A stretch of 64,000 nt of DNA, taken from assembly GCA_036852015.1 (NCBI GenBank), contig JAANDG010000424.1, positions 1-64,000 on the forward strand. Direction: 5' to 3'. The notes beneath the pieces were generated by a model. That model worked only from the letters and a program-made list of their open reading frames with translations, was not told the DNA's origin and did not search any database. Below, piece by piece: positions 36,216 to 47,878 of this stretch. The translations under genes and the position numbers were made by a program. How positions within the stretch are numbered: the first letter of the stretch is position 1; the number at the start of each line of letters is the position of its first letter. The DNA comes from Pelodera strongyloides. Lineage: Eukaryota; Nematoda; Chromadorea; Rhabditida; Rhabditidae.

Positions 36216-37078
36216 TTTATGCTCTCACCACAAAATATCCATATATTGTACGTACATACGGTAGCGGAGACCCACAAAATCGGCGCAATCTCCCTGTGTT
36301 CCTGCGTCTCTTCAGCGGTCAACGATTTCTCCCCGAGCTCGCGTTTAATCCTCTTGTTCCTAAGCATTTGAAAATGTTTCCTTCATGTTCCAGATCTAAT
36401 TTTGAGAGGCGGCGTTCTCTCTCCCACTCTCTCTCTCTCTTTTTAGTTCATTGTTTCCAGTGAATAATTTGTGTTGAAGGGCTGAACTATGAAGAGAATT
36501 TAGGTGGGCGAGAGATAAAAGCGACTGAGAGGATGTCGAGATGCAGACATTGGGAGACCGTATTTCCATCGGTGGACTAGCAAGATCTCCGATTCGCGAA
36601 CCTAGTGCCCCACCTCCACGATTCACACACCAGTGTCGTTTGGTGTGCGAACCGTTGGCGCCGCGCGTCATCAGCTACACAACACTTACACTCACGGCGC
36701 TTACTCACGACTACGGTACTCTAGTTCTAGTGCCATAAGGGGTACAAAACATTGTCACTCATCAAGAGATCATCGCAAGCACCGATTCATAGCTCCCGCC
36801 TAAAGAATACTTTATTAATAATGATTATTCGGACGGCATGCGCAGTTCTTCTAACAGGTTCGTCGAATTAGCCAATGCGATATAACAGCTGGAAGAAACG
36901 TATGTTGAAAACTGCATTCCCAATACATTACAATAAAAAACCGATCTAAATTCCAGCTAACTAATAATTATTAATACATAGGGATACAATTGGCCAATAT
37001 ACTTTTCAAAAGCCAGGCTGTTATATGGTAGTAAATGTCAAAGTTGTGGTGTATGTGGCACGTATTTATTTTTCACAC
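36216..37078. other. GC-shifted stretch upstream of the MLT-10-like exons
   Basis: 36520-36740 is less AT-rich than its neighbours and could hold the missing first exon or promoter of the MLT-10-like gene, but no start-plus-donor in the needed phase was convincing. Confidence 0.35.
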
Positions 37079-37484
37079 TTAAAGGGCCAGGCGCAGGCCC
37101 ATCAAATTCAACCTATATTTACGATACGTTCATAATTACAATCAAGCATTTTTATTACAATATATACAAACTAAATTTCACTTTTATTCGCCCAGGAAAA
37201 CTTTTTCCCATACGCTCAACGTATATGTATACCGTAAAACTGCAAATATCCTTGTTGTCTATGCAAATTTATCATGAAATTATAATGCGATCAAAATTTG
37301 CATATGTAGCTTTGAAATCTGCAGTTTTATGGTATACATATACGTTGAGCGCATAGGAAAAAAAGTTTTCCAGGGCGAATAAAGGTGAAATTTAGTTTGT
37401 ATGTATTGTAATAAAAAATGCTTGATAGTCATTATGAACGTATCATAAATATAGGTTTATTTTGAAGGGCCTGTCCCTTTCAAA
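37079..37484. mobile_element. MITE, family TTAAAGGGACAGGCCCATCAAA, copy 2
   Basis: Long inverted arms as in 15719-16122. Lies 340 bp before the first recognised MLT-10-like exon. Confidence 0.8.
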
Positions 37485-37821
37485 GACAATAAAATAATTC
37501 TTAATAACCCATAATTTAATGTGACTTATGTTCGGCATTTTGTGAGATTTGCCTCGTCATTTCATGCATGTGCGTTAGAGCAGAAAGTAAACTTCCAATG
37601 GAGCCAAAAAGTGCATACGAGTAAAGCTTTTTAGTCTGTGTGCATCATAATGTTGCGCATAATAGATTGACTAGGTATGATTATGAATGATGCGACACAG
37701 TATTATAGAGAACATGGTTTTCTCTATTAATTTAGCGTATTCTTGAGAACGAAAGAGAGGCGAGAGAGAGAGAAATTCAAAAGCTGATGCAGAGAAAATT
37801 TTATAAATAATTGCATTTCAG

Positions 37822-40800
37822 TCGTCTACAGCAAGATCATAATCGATGAGGCACTCGATGAAAATAATCCCTACTACGATGGGGAGAAAACTCAAATTCC
37901 GATATCTCAAGATGCTGGATTCGAGTTATATCAACACTGGATAGATCAAGCATTCTCTGGTCTCATGGCTGCTGTGGCTACCAAAAAGTAAGTGTTCATT
38001 CATTGATCCATAGTTAAATTATTTTTATCAGGAAAAAGGTGCTCAATCGCTATACTTGGCCAGAGAGTGAACTAACCGAAACCAAAAACCCAGAGCAGGC
38101 CGGACCGTGTATTTCAGGCACGGGACCCGCGCGGAGTTCAGATCTCTTGCGAAAACGGGTCTAACCTTAACCTTTAACCTTTTATTATCAATATTATAAT
38201 CCGCTAATACTTTAAGTCGTTGTGTTTTGCTATGCTTTAAATCGAAATACCGGTCGGATTTTGAAACGCATCGCGGACAACTGCATTCTTATTATATTTA
38301 TGTTAACAAGTGTGGTCGAATTCGGTCGATTTTTTATTCTAAATGATGCTGGTTTGCATATGATGCATAAAAGAACAAGTGTCCGCGATGCGTTTCAAAA
38401 ACATGCAGGTAATTCGCTTCACTGTTGTAAGGTGGCGTGCAAGCGGTAACCTTTCGGCGTACAAATTCCATTTGACAACATGGTGGCGTGCAAAAATGCA
38501 CGCGGAATGGAAATGGCGTGCAACTGTGAATGGAAATGACGTGCACCTTGCCCGCCGTCATCACACCGCTTGCACGCCAAAAGCCCGAGGCGAAATGGCG
38601 CGAGTACGGCGTGCAAGCGGCAACGTTACTTCTTCACGGCGTGTAAGCGGCCACCTTACGGCGGACAACTTGCACGCGCACGAGGGAATCCAACGGGGCG
38701 CTATCTATTTCCACGCCGCTTGCGTGCCGTAACTTTGCCGCTCGCACGCCAGTTTTCACGTTGTAATGCATATTGTTTACTACGTGCAGGAATTTGCTCG
38801 ACCCTTTTCGAACTTTTTTCATGAATCTCCACACTCGGACAGTAAGGCCTAATGGAATTAAGTTTCTATTTCTAGCTAGGTTTTTATTCCAACAAAAAAT
38901 GCCAACATAAAAATATTTTCATTATCCAATCCTTCTAATTTTCGAAAGCATTTTCGATACCACTCTGTCAATCATCTCAATCATCGCTTCAATGCGTTAT
39001 GGAAAATTCGAACGCTATCAATTCCTGTTATGTCGGTGATTTGTCAAAATACATCACTCAATATTTCGAGCAAATTGAACTGAAGGGCACTAGCTGGAAA
39101 AGCCTAAATTCGCTCAATTTTCGTTACTTGGATAAGCATAATATTTTGCACTTCGCAGGGAAAATTTACAATTAACCTATTATTTTTTTGGTATACAAAA
39201 CATGGAATTACAACTTACAATTAGGACAAAAAAACACAGGACATTATTGTTTTTAGTTAATAGAAGTTTCTCGTGAATAAGTTTTCGATGTTATGTTATG
39301 GAGTGCGGATTTCTCAGTAGTGTTCGTGAAATGCCTCTCTTTCTGCATATGAAATTAAAGCAGATAATTTTCAGTATGACCAACCTTTTTAACACTTGAT
39401 TGAGTTGATTGTGAGAAAAAAACATTTGTATCTAAAACAATGAAACAGTCACATACCACAACGCTGTGCAACATGTACAAGTCTAAGTCAACTGCTCGAG
39501 CTGAATCCTATAAATGCATATATTTCAGAATGGAGCGTCTACACGATCATTTTAAAGAAGAGGCACATCAATGCTCGAAGAAGGCGAAAACACTGAAACA
39601 GCACGCCGAATGCGTAGTCCGACTTCTCGATCTGGAGAAGAACCCAAAAAACCACGCACCGCTGACCACCAGTAAGGATTATTAGCTTGTTTGATGCCGT
39701 TCGAAACCATTTCGAAGCATCGCTCCTTTCCCTTCAAGCTACCGACTCTCGCCCATGCCTATTTCCTTCGACCTAAAAAGACAAACAGCGTTTTTAAATT
39801 GTAGTTGAAACACATCAAAAGGCAAAAATTAAGAATAGAAACTCGGAAGTGGCTTTAATATGCAATACCGATAGAATGTTATGAATGTTTATTGTTAATA
39901 CACCTAAATGGGCAACATACAATTTATTATGTTGGAAGTCGTGAGAATATAACAATAGCGTAATACTAATACTAATTCGAATGCTAAGGAAGTGAATTAT
40001 TCGCAATGCGCAGGAGAGAAAGCCGGTCTATTTTTTCGGGTGGTTTCAGAGAAAAACTCCACAGTTGTTCACGGTAAAGACAAAACCGAAAAACTTCACG
40101 GAAGCAAGAACTTGGGAATGAAAATGTCTACAAAGATACGGAGAGTGAACAGTTTTGAAGCGAAGTCATCCGAAGCTCGGAGGCGCCAACAACACGCGCA
40201 GAAAACCCTTCAGGTAAATTGCCTTGTATGTTTGGACTCGAACTAGTGACCGTGTGGGCAGACGTCTGCGAACGCCATTACACTAGGTGGCTACATGGAC
40301 ATACTGTTGGGAAGACATTTTCAATAGTACTTGTTCGCGAGAGACATGAAATCATACAAACAAAGTTCCAATTGAAATCAAGGAGACCAATAGTTGTTAA
40401 AAAGAATAGTATTTTCTACTTTGTTCAGAGAGTTCGAGCTGGGAAACAACTCAAAGGATCGTCCAAGAGAAAACCAATCAAGAGTTCATCGAGAAGCAGA
40501 TCGTCAAGCAGATCCCACAGCCGGTAAACGCTTGCATGTAATGGACATACAATCCTACCAAGAAAAAAAATACAACCCTGATGATCAAGAAAGATGATCC
40601 TATGATTTGAGAATGGTTAATGAGCTCAGAATTGAAATTGCCGTTAATTTGGTGTTGCAATTAACACAAACACTACATTACTTACAATTAGTTGTGATGG
40701 AAACTTGAAACCCGATTTCTAGCAAGGATTGTGAATGCCTTACGTATTCTTAGTCTGACAAGCGCCATAGTTGGAACGTGGTAGAGTTAGTTCAATCCTG

Positions 40801-43620
40801 TGTTAAGGCCCTCCAGTCATTCGTCTGAGCGAACTCTGAGGCGTAAATCCATTGAACTAATCGAACGGAACAACCGATCAAGAAGAAAACTACGCATCAA
40901 CTCCCATAAAGTGAAGGGCGTCCGCAGACAACCCAAGAATGTGATCGCTCCAAGTTAGTTTTATGGTGCTAGCGTTTTATTTATACTTATTGTTAACACT
41001 GTGGGATGAGTTCCAGGTCCGCGCGTGCTTAGAGGCAATGATGTTTATACCCTTTATTCCTCACGTTCAAAAATGCAACATGCAATTTTTCCCTATCGCT
41101 AACGAGGAAGGAGGAATTAATTAACAACGAGGAAGGAAAATAGCAAAGATCCAAAGAAACTGGAACATTGTAAAGTTAAATGAATGATATAAGGGTAACA
41201 TCTGATGGGTTAAATGTTTTAGGTTATGCTAATGATGTGATGATGAAAATCAGAAAACATAGTGTTAATTTCGTTGCAGGAAGAACGCAAGTGGTTGGAC
41301 AGCACAACCCAACTGGAAATTCGATCAATGACAATGATCTCGAAGGAGACGAGTGGGTTGGGGCATTCAAGGTTCCAAAAAGAATGAAGAGACATATTGT
41401 CAATAAGGTACATCATCTTTTTCGGAGAAATTCACCTAGTTTCGCCTCTAGTTACCTCATTGAATGTAATTATCTGAGCATAGCAAGAAATGAGGAAACT
41501 AGGGACGAAACATTTGGGAGTCTACTTATAAGTTATGGTATATTACGTATATTACGGGTGGAGGTACACTACGGATGCTAGAATTTGAGGAAATGTGGAT
41601 AGGTAGATACTGATTCTTAGACATGCCGTAGTATACATTTATGTTATGATATTTACGCTCTTGTGTTTTTCTGCTATTTTTCTGAGGTAATGCACGAAAA
41701 TCCAACACTCAAGATTATTGGTGAATTGATTTCTAGGAAGGTAATTACTTTTTCTCAAGGAAACTCAAGCTTATTGCTGCATGCGGCTTAATTTGCTAAC
41801 CTCTTATCATCAGTGTATATGATGCACACTTATATGATATATAATGTGTAAATAAATTATTATTATTATGATTTAATGACGAAGATGGCAAGGTGACAAT
41901 AAAGAATCTATTTTTATTGGAATCGTAGTACTTTTTGTACCGTGCACGTACCGTACCGTATACGTACACGTTTGATCTTCTCATACGAAACATGGGTTTG
42001 TCTTCTTCATCTTAGCTTTACAATTAGGGTAATCATTTTTTTGTAAACAAAAGTAGGCTCTCGCTATTCATCTATTCGTCAAGCATTTTTATTTAAGGAC
42101 TCTTACACTCTGTTGAGCGATATGGACCGTTCCCCCTTTGGGCTCGTCGCTAAGCACATCACCAATGCAATTCGACAATTCAAGAAGAAAGACGAACGCG
42201 AGATGAAGAAGTAAATCTTTTAGGCTACAATAGCGTGCTCCTTTCTTCAAGGGTGATTCAAAACAAGGTTTCAAGCTTATACATTGTTCCGCAGAGGTCC
42301 TGAGCATTAGGCAACGAGCTCCAGATGACAAATTAGTCGACGTCTTCGGGCTAGGGCCAGTAGGGATTGCACATAATTCCCTGGCCGGGTGGCGGTTTCA
42401 ACGTTGTCACGGGTCGAGTGCGTTCGAATATTGGCATTCTCAAACAATTGTGTTAGGAGGGTCACCTGCACTAAACTTGTTGTATGTTGACTTTCAGCTG
42501 GAAATCCGTGATCACCGAGATTGAGCAGAAAGGCCGCGAAATCAAAATGAAGAGAAAAATGAAAAAACTGTTGATGAAACGGTTCGAGACGATGTCCAAT
42601 GCTGCCAAGGATATGGAGTTTGACTCGTCTGAAGTTGATTCACATCGACCGCTCGCCATGCCGGTAAGGATTACAAAATCTTATCAGTTTACATTGTCCA
42701 TGTGTTTAGTCAGCAATTTAGTCAGACTCTTTTGTAATAAGATTCTTGTAGTACAACATCAAATTTAGTCAGACTGTGAATGATTGCATCAAAGCCCTAA
42801 GCCTAAGCCTAATCCTAAGGCTTATTTTAAAAGCTCCGGTAAAATACGGTATGGTGGTAGAATAATATTTGGTTTCTTCAGAAACTCGATGTATTAGAGG
42901 AAGAAGATGAACGGACGGAGATGTTGAATGAAGCTAAAAAGAGGCTCTCCAACATGACCGATGACGAAAAAGCAATGCAAGCCCCAGTACAGATTCTCAG
43001 GGATGGTGAGGGCATTTGTATAGATGTTCATTATACTATTTTGTCAGAAGAATGTGCAGATAATAGGGCCCTTCCCCGTAACCTACAGAAATGTCACAAG
43101 ACCCATTCGTTGCTTTCAGCCGTCAAACTTGGAATGACGCTCTCCGGTCAAAATACATCAGACTTCGACAATAAAAGCATCAAAGTGATTTCGCCGAGAT
43201 TCCTCTCAATTGTTCCTGAAGATGACGAGAACAAGAAGGACAGGGTGAGTGGGGTCATTCGGGAAAATACTGAGTGAACGACCAGATAAAAAATCTTTGG
43301 TTTTGCAAATACAAAAACCAAAATGTTGTTAATGTTTTTTTAAAAACGTTTTTATAATAACCAGCACATTCCTTGAGGTTGAATCAAAATAAATTGCTCC
43401 CTTAGATCGACCTTCTGTCTCCGTCACTTTTCGCACTTCACGAAGGTGACGAAGGTGACGAAATTTCGAGAAAAACCTCTCTTCACAATGCACTCTCTGG
43501 AGTCTCCAATGATGGAAACGCTCTTCTGGACATGATCATCGAGGCGTCTGGAGTAGGGGATGCCGTAAAGTACATCAAGGTATGCACTGTGCCACTTTCT
43601 ATCTCACACATCTCTTCATG

Positions 43621-43655
<35 letters not shown>

Positions 43656-45604
43656 CTCTCTCACTCTCTCTTTCTTAATCTACATACACTCTGTTCATCA
43701 TCTCTTCCTCTCCATAAGAACAAAATTTTGCCTCTCAGGCTCAATACATGAAACGAAATTTGAAATTTTGCGCAAACTCTTGAAGGCCTTGCAATTGTTA
43801 GTAATTGCCTTCCTAGGACGAGAAAATGACCAATGACGAACGGGAAGAACTGCGCGGACCCGATGGCAAACCTCTCTACTGGACGAAGGAAAATGTGACA
43901 ACGCATCTCGGAGAGTTCGAGGCTCGAAAAGTCGACGTAATGGAACAATTGCAGAGAATGTACACTCCTGAGCAGGTACATTTAGTTTACATTATGTTTC
44001 CACTACTTTCCCTTTCCTATTCCGAAAACGAGCAAATGCAAAGACTTATTAAAGGGTCAGGCCCATTTCAAGTGACCCCTATCTTTGATGATCCCATCTG
44101 ATTCGCCATGTCAAATATAGTAGGATACGATATTTTTCTAATTTTCAAGCGCAAAATTCACGCAGTATTCAACAATTTACCATAGCCAACTATGTGTCGT
44201 AGTTGTCACGCCCATTCGCGCTAATTGGGTAATATGTCCTATTGGGCGTGTCTATTGCGTTTTTGGCGAATCAGCGCGAATGGGCGTGACAACTGCGATG
44301 TATAGTTGGGTATGACTGACCATGGTAATAGTGTGTGAATTTTGCGCTTGAAAATTAATGCATCCTACTATTTGACATGGAGAATCAGACGAAATCATCA
44401 AAAATAAGGGTCATTTGAAATAGTCCTGACCCTTTAAAGCGACATCACGGCCGGTTTTTGAAAAAAAAATGAAGAAACTGCACTACCTAATCATACTCAT
44501 TAGCATATGATGCATGAGAATGCAGGTATGTTTCGCTGTATTTAAGAACATACGCACAATAGACAGTAAGTAAACAAGTATACGTCATATTACAACAATG
44601 CAACACGCAGCACAAACAGACGCGTCTCATTTTCAGTGTTTCAATGTGCTATTTGTATCTAACCCTATCTATAAAGTCAGTGTCTTTGGTTCTAATTATG
44701 TGTTTTTGTTTAGTGGTGCTGCTTTATACAGGGTAGCCGACTGGGTGATAATATTGCTGGGAGTTCGAGCTAGATTAACTTTAATTATGTAACTTCAAGT
44801 TGTCTCTTAATGTTTCTTTGCATGTTTTGTGTTTCTAATATCCTTGTCCTCACACAGATAGAGAGAATGAAGGAGACTGGATACGCATCACTGACGCCAC
44901 GCCAGGCCGACTTCATTTACGGGCCCCGCTCGCCGTACAACAACACAGCGGCTCTGCAGCGTTATAAGCCCATGAACCGCACCAGCTTAGACAATGCTAT
45001 AACAAGCACAATCCGCGATATAGCCACCGAGCGCGCCAAGTTCGCGGTGCGTCAGAAGGATATCGTTCTGTCTCCGCTAGCAAATGCTCACATCATCCTG
45101 GACCCGACGACAGCTTCGCAGGCGATTATCCTATCGCCGGTAGTCACCTCGTCCCTGATTCTGTCCCCGGCCGTGTTCGGCTCCGTGATCCTGTCCCCAT
45201 GGTTATTCGTGGCTTGCATTCTGTCCCCTCGTGTCCTTTCTCCGGTCATTCTGAATCCTTTCGGTTTCGTACCAATCATTCTGTCTCCCCTGGCTCTTGT
45301 ACCAGTTGTGCTTTCCCCCGGCATATTCAACCCCTTTGTCTTGTCACCTCTCGTTCTCTCGCCATTCATCCTCTCTCCTCAAGCTTTCACACCCCTAATC
45401 CTCTCGCCGTTCGCTCTCAATCCCTTTATTTTAACACCAAATCTCATGTCTCCGATTATTCTCTCTCCATTTGTCTTATCGCCAATCATCCTATCTCCTG
45501 CCTATGTCTCAGCTCTAGTCTTGTCACCGTATGCTTTGTCCCCGCTTATTCAGTCCAATGGTGCGCTGGTTTCAATTGTAGCGTCACCTAGTATTCTGTC
45601 GTAA
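37822..45604 (+). CDS. MLT-10-like moulting protein, main set of exons (5' end missing)
   Basis: Exons 37822-37987, 39529-39671, 40050-40213, 40429-40523, 40817-40953, 41280-41407, 42098-42210, 42498-42663, 42882-43005, 43120-43244, 43406-43579, 43817-43975 and 44858-45604 join in one frame across twelve canonical GT-AG introns (about 813 residues). The centre carries the family's landmarks: SPFGLVAKHITNAIRQF, NWKSVITEIEQKG, ISPRFLSIVPEDDE, LLSPSLFALHEGDE, YTPEQ and YGPRSPYNN. The tail is a run of about ten-residue LSP repeats (xLSPxxLSPxIL) to the stop. C. elegans MLT-10 (DUF644 plus proline-rich repeats) is a secreted protein made by the hypodermis and needed for moulting; that role is inferred here. 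The first exon starts in phase 1, so an upstream exon with start codon and signal peptide must exist but was not recognised. Exons 4-5 encode an Arg/Ser-rich basic stretch. A possible poly(A) signal AATAAA lies at 46164. Confidence 0.9.
38225..38775. repeat. GGCGTGCAAGCGG / TTGCACGCC imperfect repeat block (intron 1 of MLT-10-like gene)
   Basis: The starting ACCGGTCGGATTTTGAAACG matches the dispersed GGCCGGTTTTTGAAA repeat. It is followed by about ten irregular GGCGTGCAA/TTGCACGCC units in both orientations. Its frames of over 100 codons on both strands are by-products. Confidence 0.6.
40225..40295 (-). repeat. tRNA-derived-looking (SINE-like) segment
   Basis: On the minus strand TAGTGTAATGGCG resembles an A-box and AGTTCGAGTCC a B-box, 40-50 bp apart. 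Stems do not pair, so this is not a tRNA. Confidence 0.35.
42794..42822 (-). repeat. short telomere-like GCCTAA units
   Basis: CCTAAGCCTAAGCCTAATCC in the intron between the exons ending at 42663 and starting at 42882. TTAGGC is the usual nematode telomere unit; only two perfect units are present. Confidence 0.4.
43620..43680. repeat. CT simple repeat in MLT-10-like intron
   Basis: (CT)n followed by CTCACTCTCTCTTTC, just after the donor at 43580. Confidence 0.9.
44049..44438. mobile_element. MITE, family TTTAAAGGGTCAGGCCC, copy 4, in the intron before the first terminal exon
   Basis: Complete ends; a small internal deletion near 44325-44370 relative to other copies. Located only about 70 bp after donor 43975, so it sits within the intron where the alternative 3' ends would be chosen. 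Confidence 0.8.
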
Positions 45605-46345
45605 ATGATAATTGATTTGGATTCTATCCTCAAGCTAGAATTATACGCTTTATTTGAGTATGAGCGCGAACCCAACGGCGGCACAGACAAATCTTTATGG
45701 CCAAAAAAAAACTTTATTTGTGCGCTAGATTTATAGATATAAGTACAATGCGTGTTGACAGAAAAGCCCAATGACGCCGCAGTAAGACGTTCTCGCACGT
45801 ACTCTAAGACTCTAATAACTGGAGGTAAAGATTTTTTTTGATATCTTGCCTTCACTGAGCTGATCTGTGTCTTCTTTCTTTCATATCAGGTCACATTTGT
45901 GTCTCTGTGCTACCGAACGTGTATTTGTATCACCAATGAGCTTCTGTGCATGCCAAACGATTCGATTTCTTGTTACTATTTTGACGATATTTTTGTATGT
46001 GTTTCTAACACGGTATTTTTGTGAAATACTATTAATGCTTCACGGCACTGGTGCCGTTTATTTTTTCAATGTAGAATGTTTGTTCATAACATTTTCATGA
46101 CAGTACCGTGGGAGGTAATGTTTTCGTGTTTGTATGTAGTATGAATGTGTATTCTATATAAAAAATAAACCTATTTTTGGTTACCATTGTGCTTTGTGTA
46201 TCGCTTTTTTGTGAAAATTTTGTGGTATAAAGAAATTGAATGTTAAATGTTGTTCGGTTTATGTCTGTTTATTTATATATGTGAAATTATATTTATGTGG
46301 AAAAGGCATTAACATCTAGATAAAACAGCAGAGACAAACAGTAAG

Positions 46346-46766
46346 TTAAAGGGACGCCACCGTTTTGGCCCTTATGTATACTTTGCGTTTTTATTATCAT
46401 AATAGTGTTGGGAAAATGCTTTGCAAGAAATGCGGCAACAGCGAGTAAAATGATGATGAAAAAATTTGTCCTCGAACCAATACGCACCGTAACCCTAGTA
46501 ATTGTCCAGCATATGGCCGTGCTGATAATGACTCGACGAACGTTATTCCGCTAATTAATCGGTCGAATACCTCGCGGGCATTATAACATTTGGTTTTCTA
46601 TGGCTAACTGTGGACCTTGGATCGGACGCAACTTTTTTAACCAATGAATTTCTCTCTGAAAACAGTGTTTTCGTCGGATTTTTTCCAACACTGTTTTTCA
46701 TACTGTGCAGTTAATAAAAACACAAAATATACATAAGGGTCAGAACGGTGACCGCGTCCCTTTAAG
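46346..46766. mobile_element. MITE with TTAAAGGGACGCCACCGTT ends
   Basis: Inverted ends TTAAAGGGACGCCACCGTT / AACGGTGACCGCGTCCCTTTAA, with further arms CTTATGTATACTTT. The only copy in the window. Confidence 0.75.
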
Positions 46767-47878
46767 CAATGTCGAGGTAGAGGCTCAGCCGAACTTTATA
46801 AAACGTTATGTTGAAATTGCATGCCGATAAAATTCCGTTTTTCGATGCCGAAATCCTGTAATTTGTTTCCATCGCGTCTCGGGTACCCACAAACAATGTC
46901 ATGAAAAACGCTTTCTCTACATCGATCCTATGTCTCATTCCAGAGATGCACTCCGTGTACGCTTTAACTTAGTATTGAACTTGGCATGCGAACTCGTCCA
47001 ATTTCACTAGTAGTATCTTATTATATAAAGTTGGGAGTTTTGTTTGTTTGGATGTTTGATTGCAAGTTTGGATGATGTGCGTTACGCTCAAGAAGTAGGA
47101 TTGGTTCACTAGTTCACGATCCCGTGCACTGAACCATCTCACTTCCCGCGCGCCCCTCTCACAAGAGCTGAGAAAAGGCTGCATATATGCCATGTGTGTG
47201 GTATATCCGTATATCGTTCGGGCGTGTCGGCGGCGCTCAAAGTAGTACGAATAAACTACAAAGAACATGCAAATCTAGAGCAACAAAAGCACAACGAAGC
47301 AGGATTTTAGCATATGATCCATGCTCTAATTTTTTTGTAACTCTTATGAATCCAAGTTTAACGGATGCATAAAATAAAATAAATGTACTAGAATAGTCGG
47401 CTCGGACGGAGTAGCCGGCTGGTTAATTATAACTCCTTATGTTTTGCTAAATGAAACGCATATGAACAAAACGCAAACGGGTCTTCTTATCGAATTGTCT
47501 CAGACAGACTTTGAACGTATCTTTAGTAACTCGTCTGAAAGAAGTATACTAGTCGTTTACTTACAAGGTCATCATGCAACAGAAACATCCCGAAATGTTT
47601 GCGAGTAACTTTTTGGGACTTTCTACGCTAACGTAACTCCGCGTCATCGCGGCGCATAATAGGAGAGTAAGCGACAGCCTGGCGGCGCCCCCCCCCCCCC
47701 CCCCTAGTGTGCCCAGGGAATCTGCCGAGAATTCTAGGGAGGGTGCGCTGCGCTGCTGTGGCGGACGCCTCATTTTGTGCTCAGCGATGGTGCGGAGTTT
47801 CACGTTGTGATACCTCAAAAAGGACGGCCGAAATACTTTGGAATGGAGTAATTGGTCGTGATTTCTAATGAGCTTTAG
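46767..47878. other. stretch between alternative 3' ends, includes a poly-C run
   Basis: No exon found. About 17 Cs in a row end at 47704, followed by a GC-richer segment to about 47800. The homopolymer may be an assembly weak point. Confidence 0.5.

Noticed and set aside
38379..38834. 117-codon plus and 66-84-codon flanking frames
   Set aside because: Compositional by-product of GGCGTGCAA/TTGCACGCC repeats inside an intron; open on both strands with no splice logic.
41180..41275. LNVLGYANDV segment resembling a reverse-transcriptase YADD motif
   Set aside because: Only about ten residues match, and the following open frame is better explained as MLT-10-like exon 41280-41407, which has perfect splice sites and phase. 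The motif lies in the preceding intron.
45088..45369. Minus-strand frame over the first LSP exon (RTRGDRM repeats)
   Set aside because: Antisense shadow of the proline-rich repeats.
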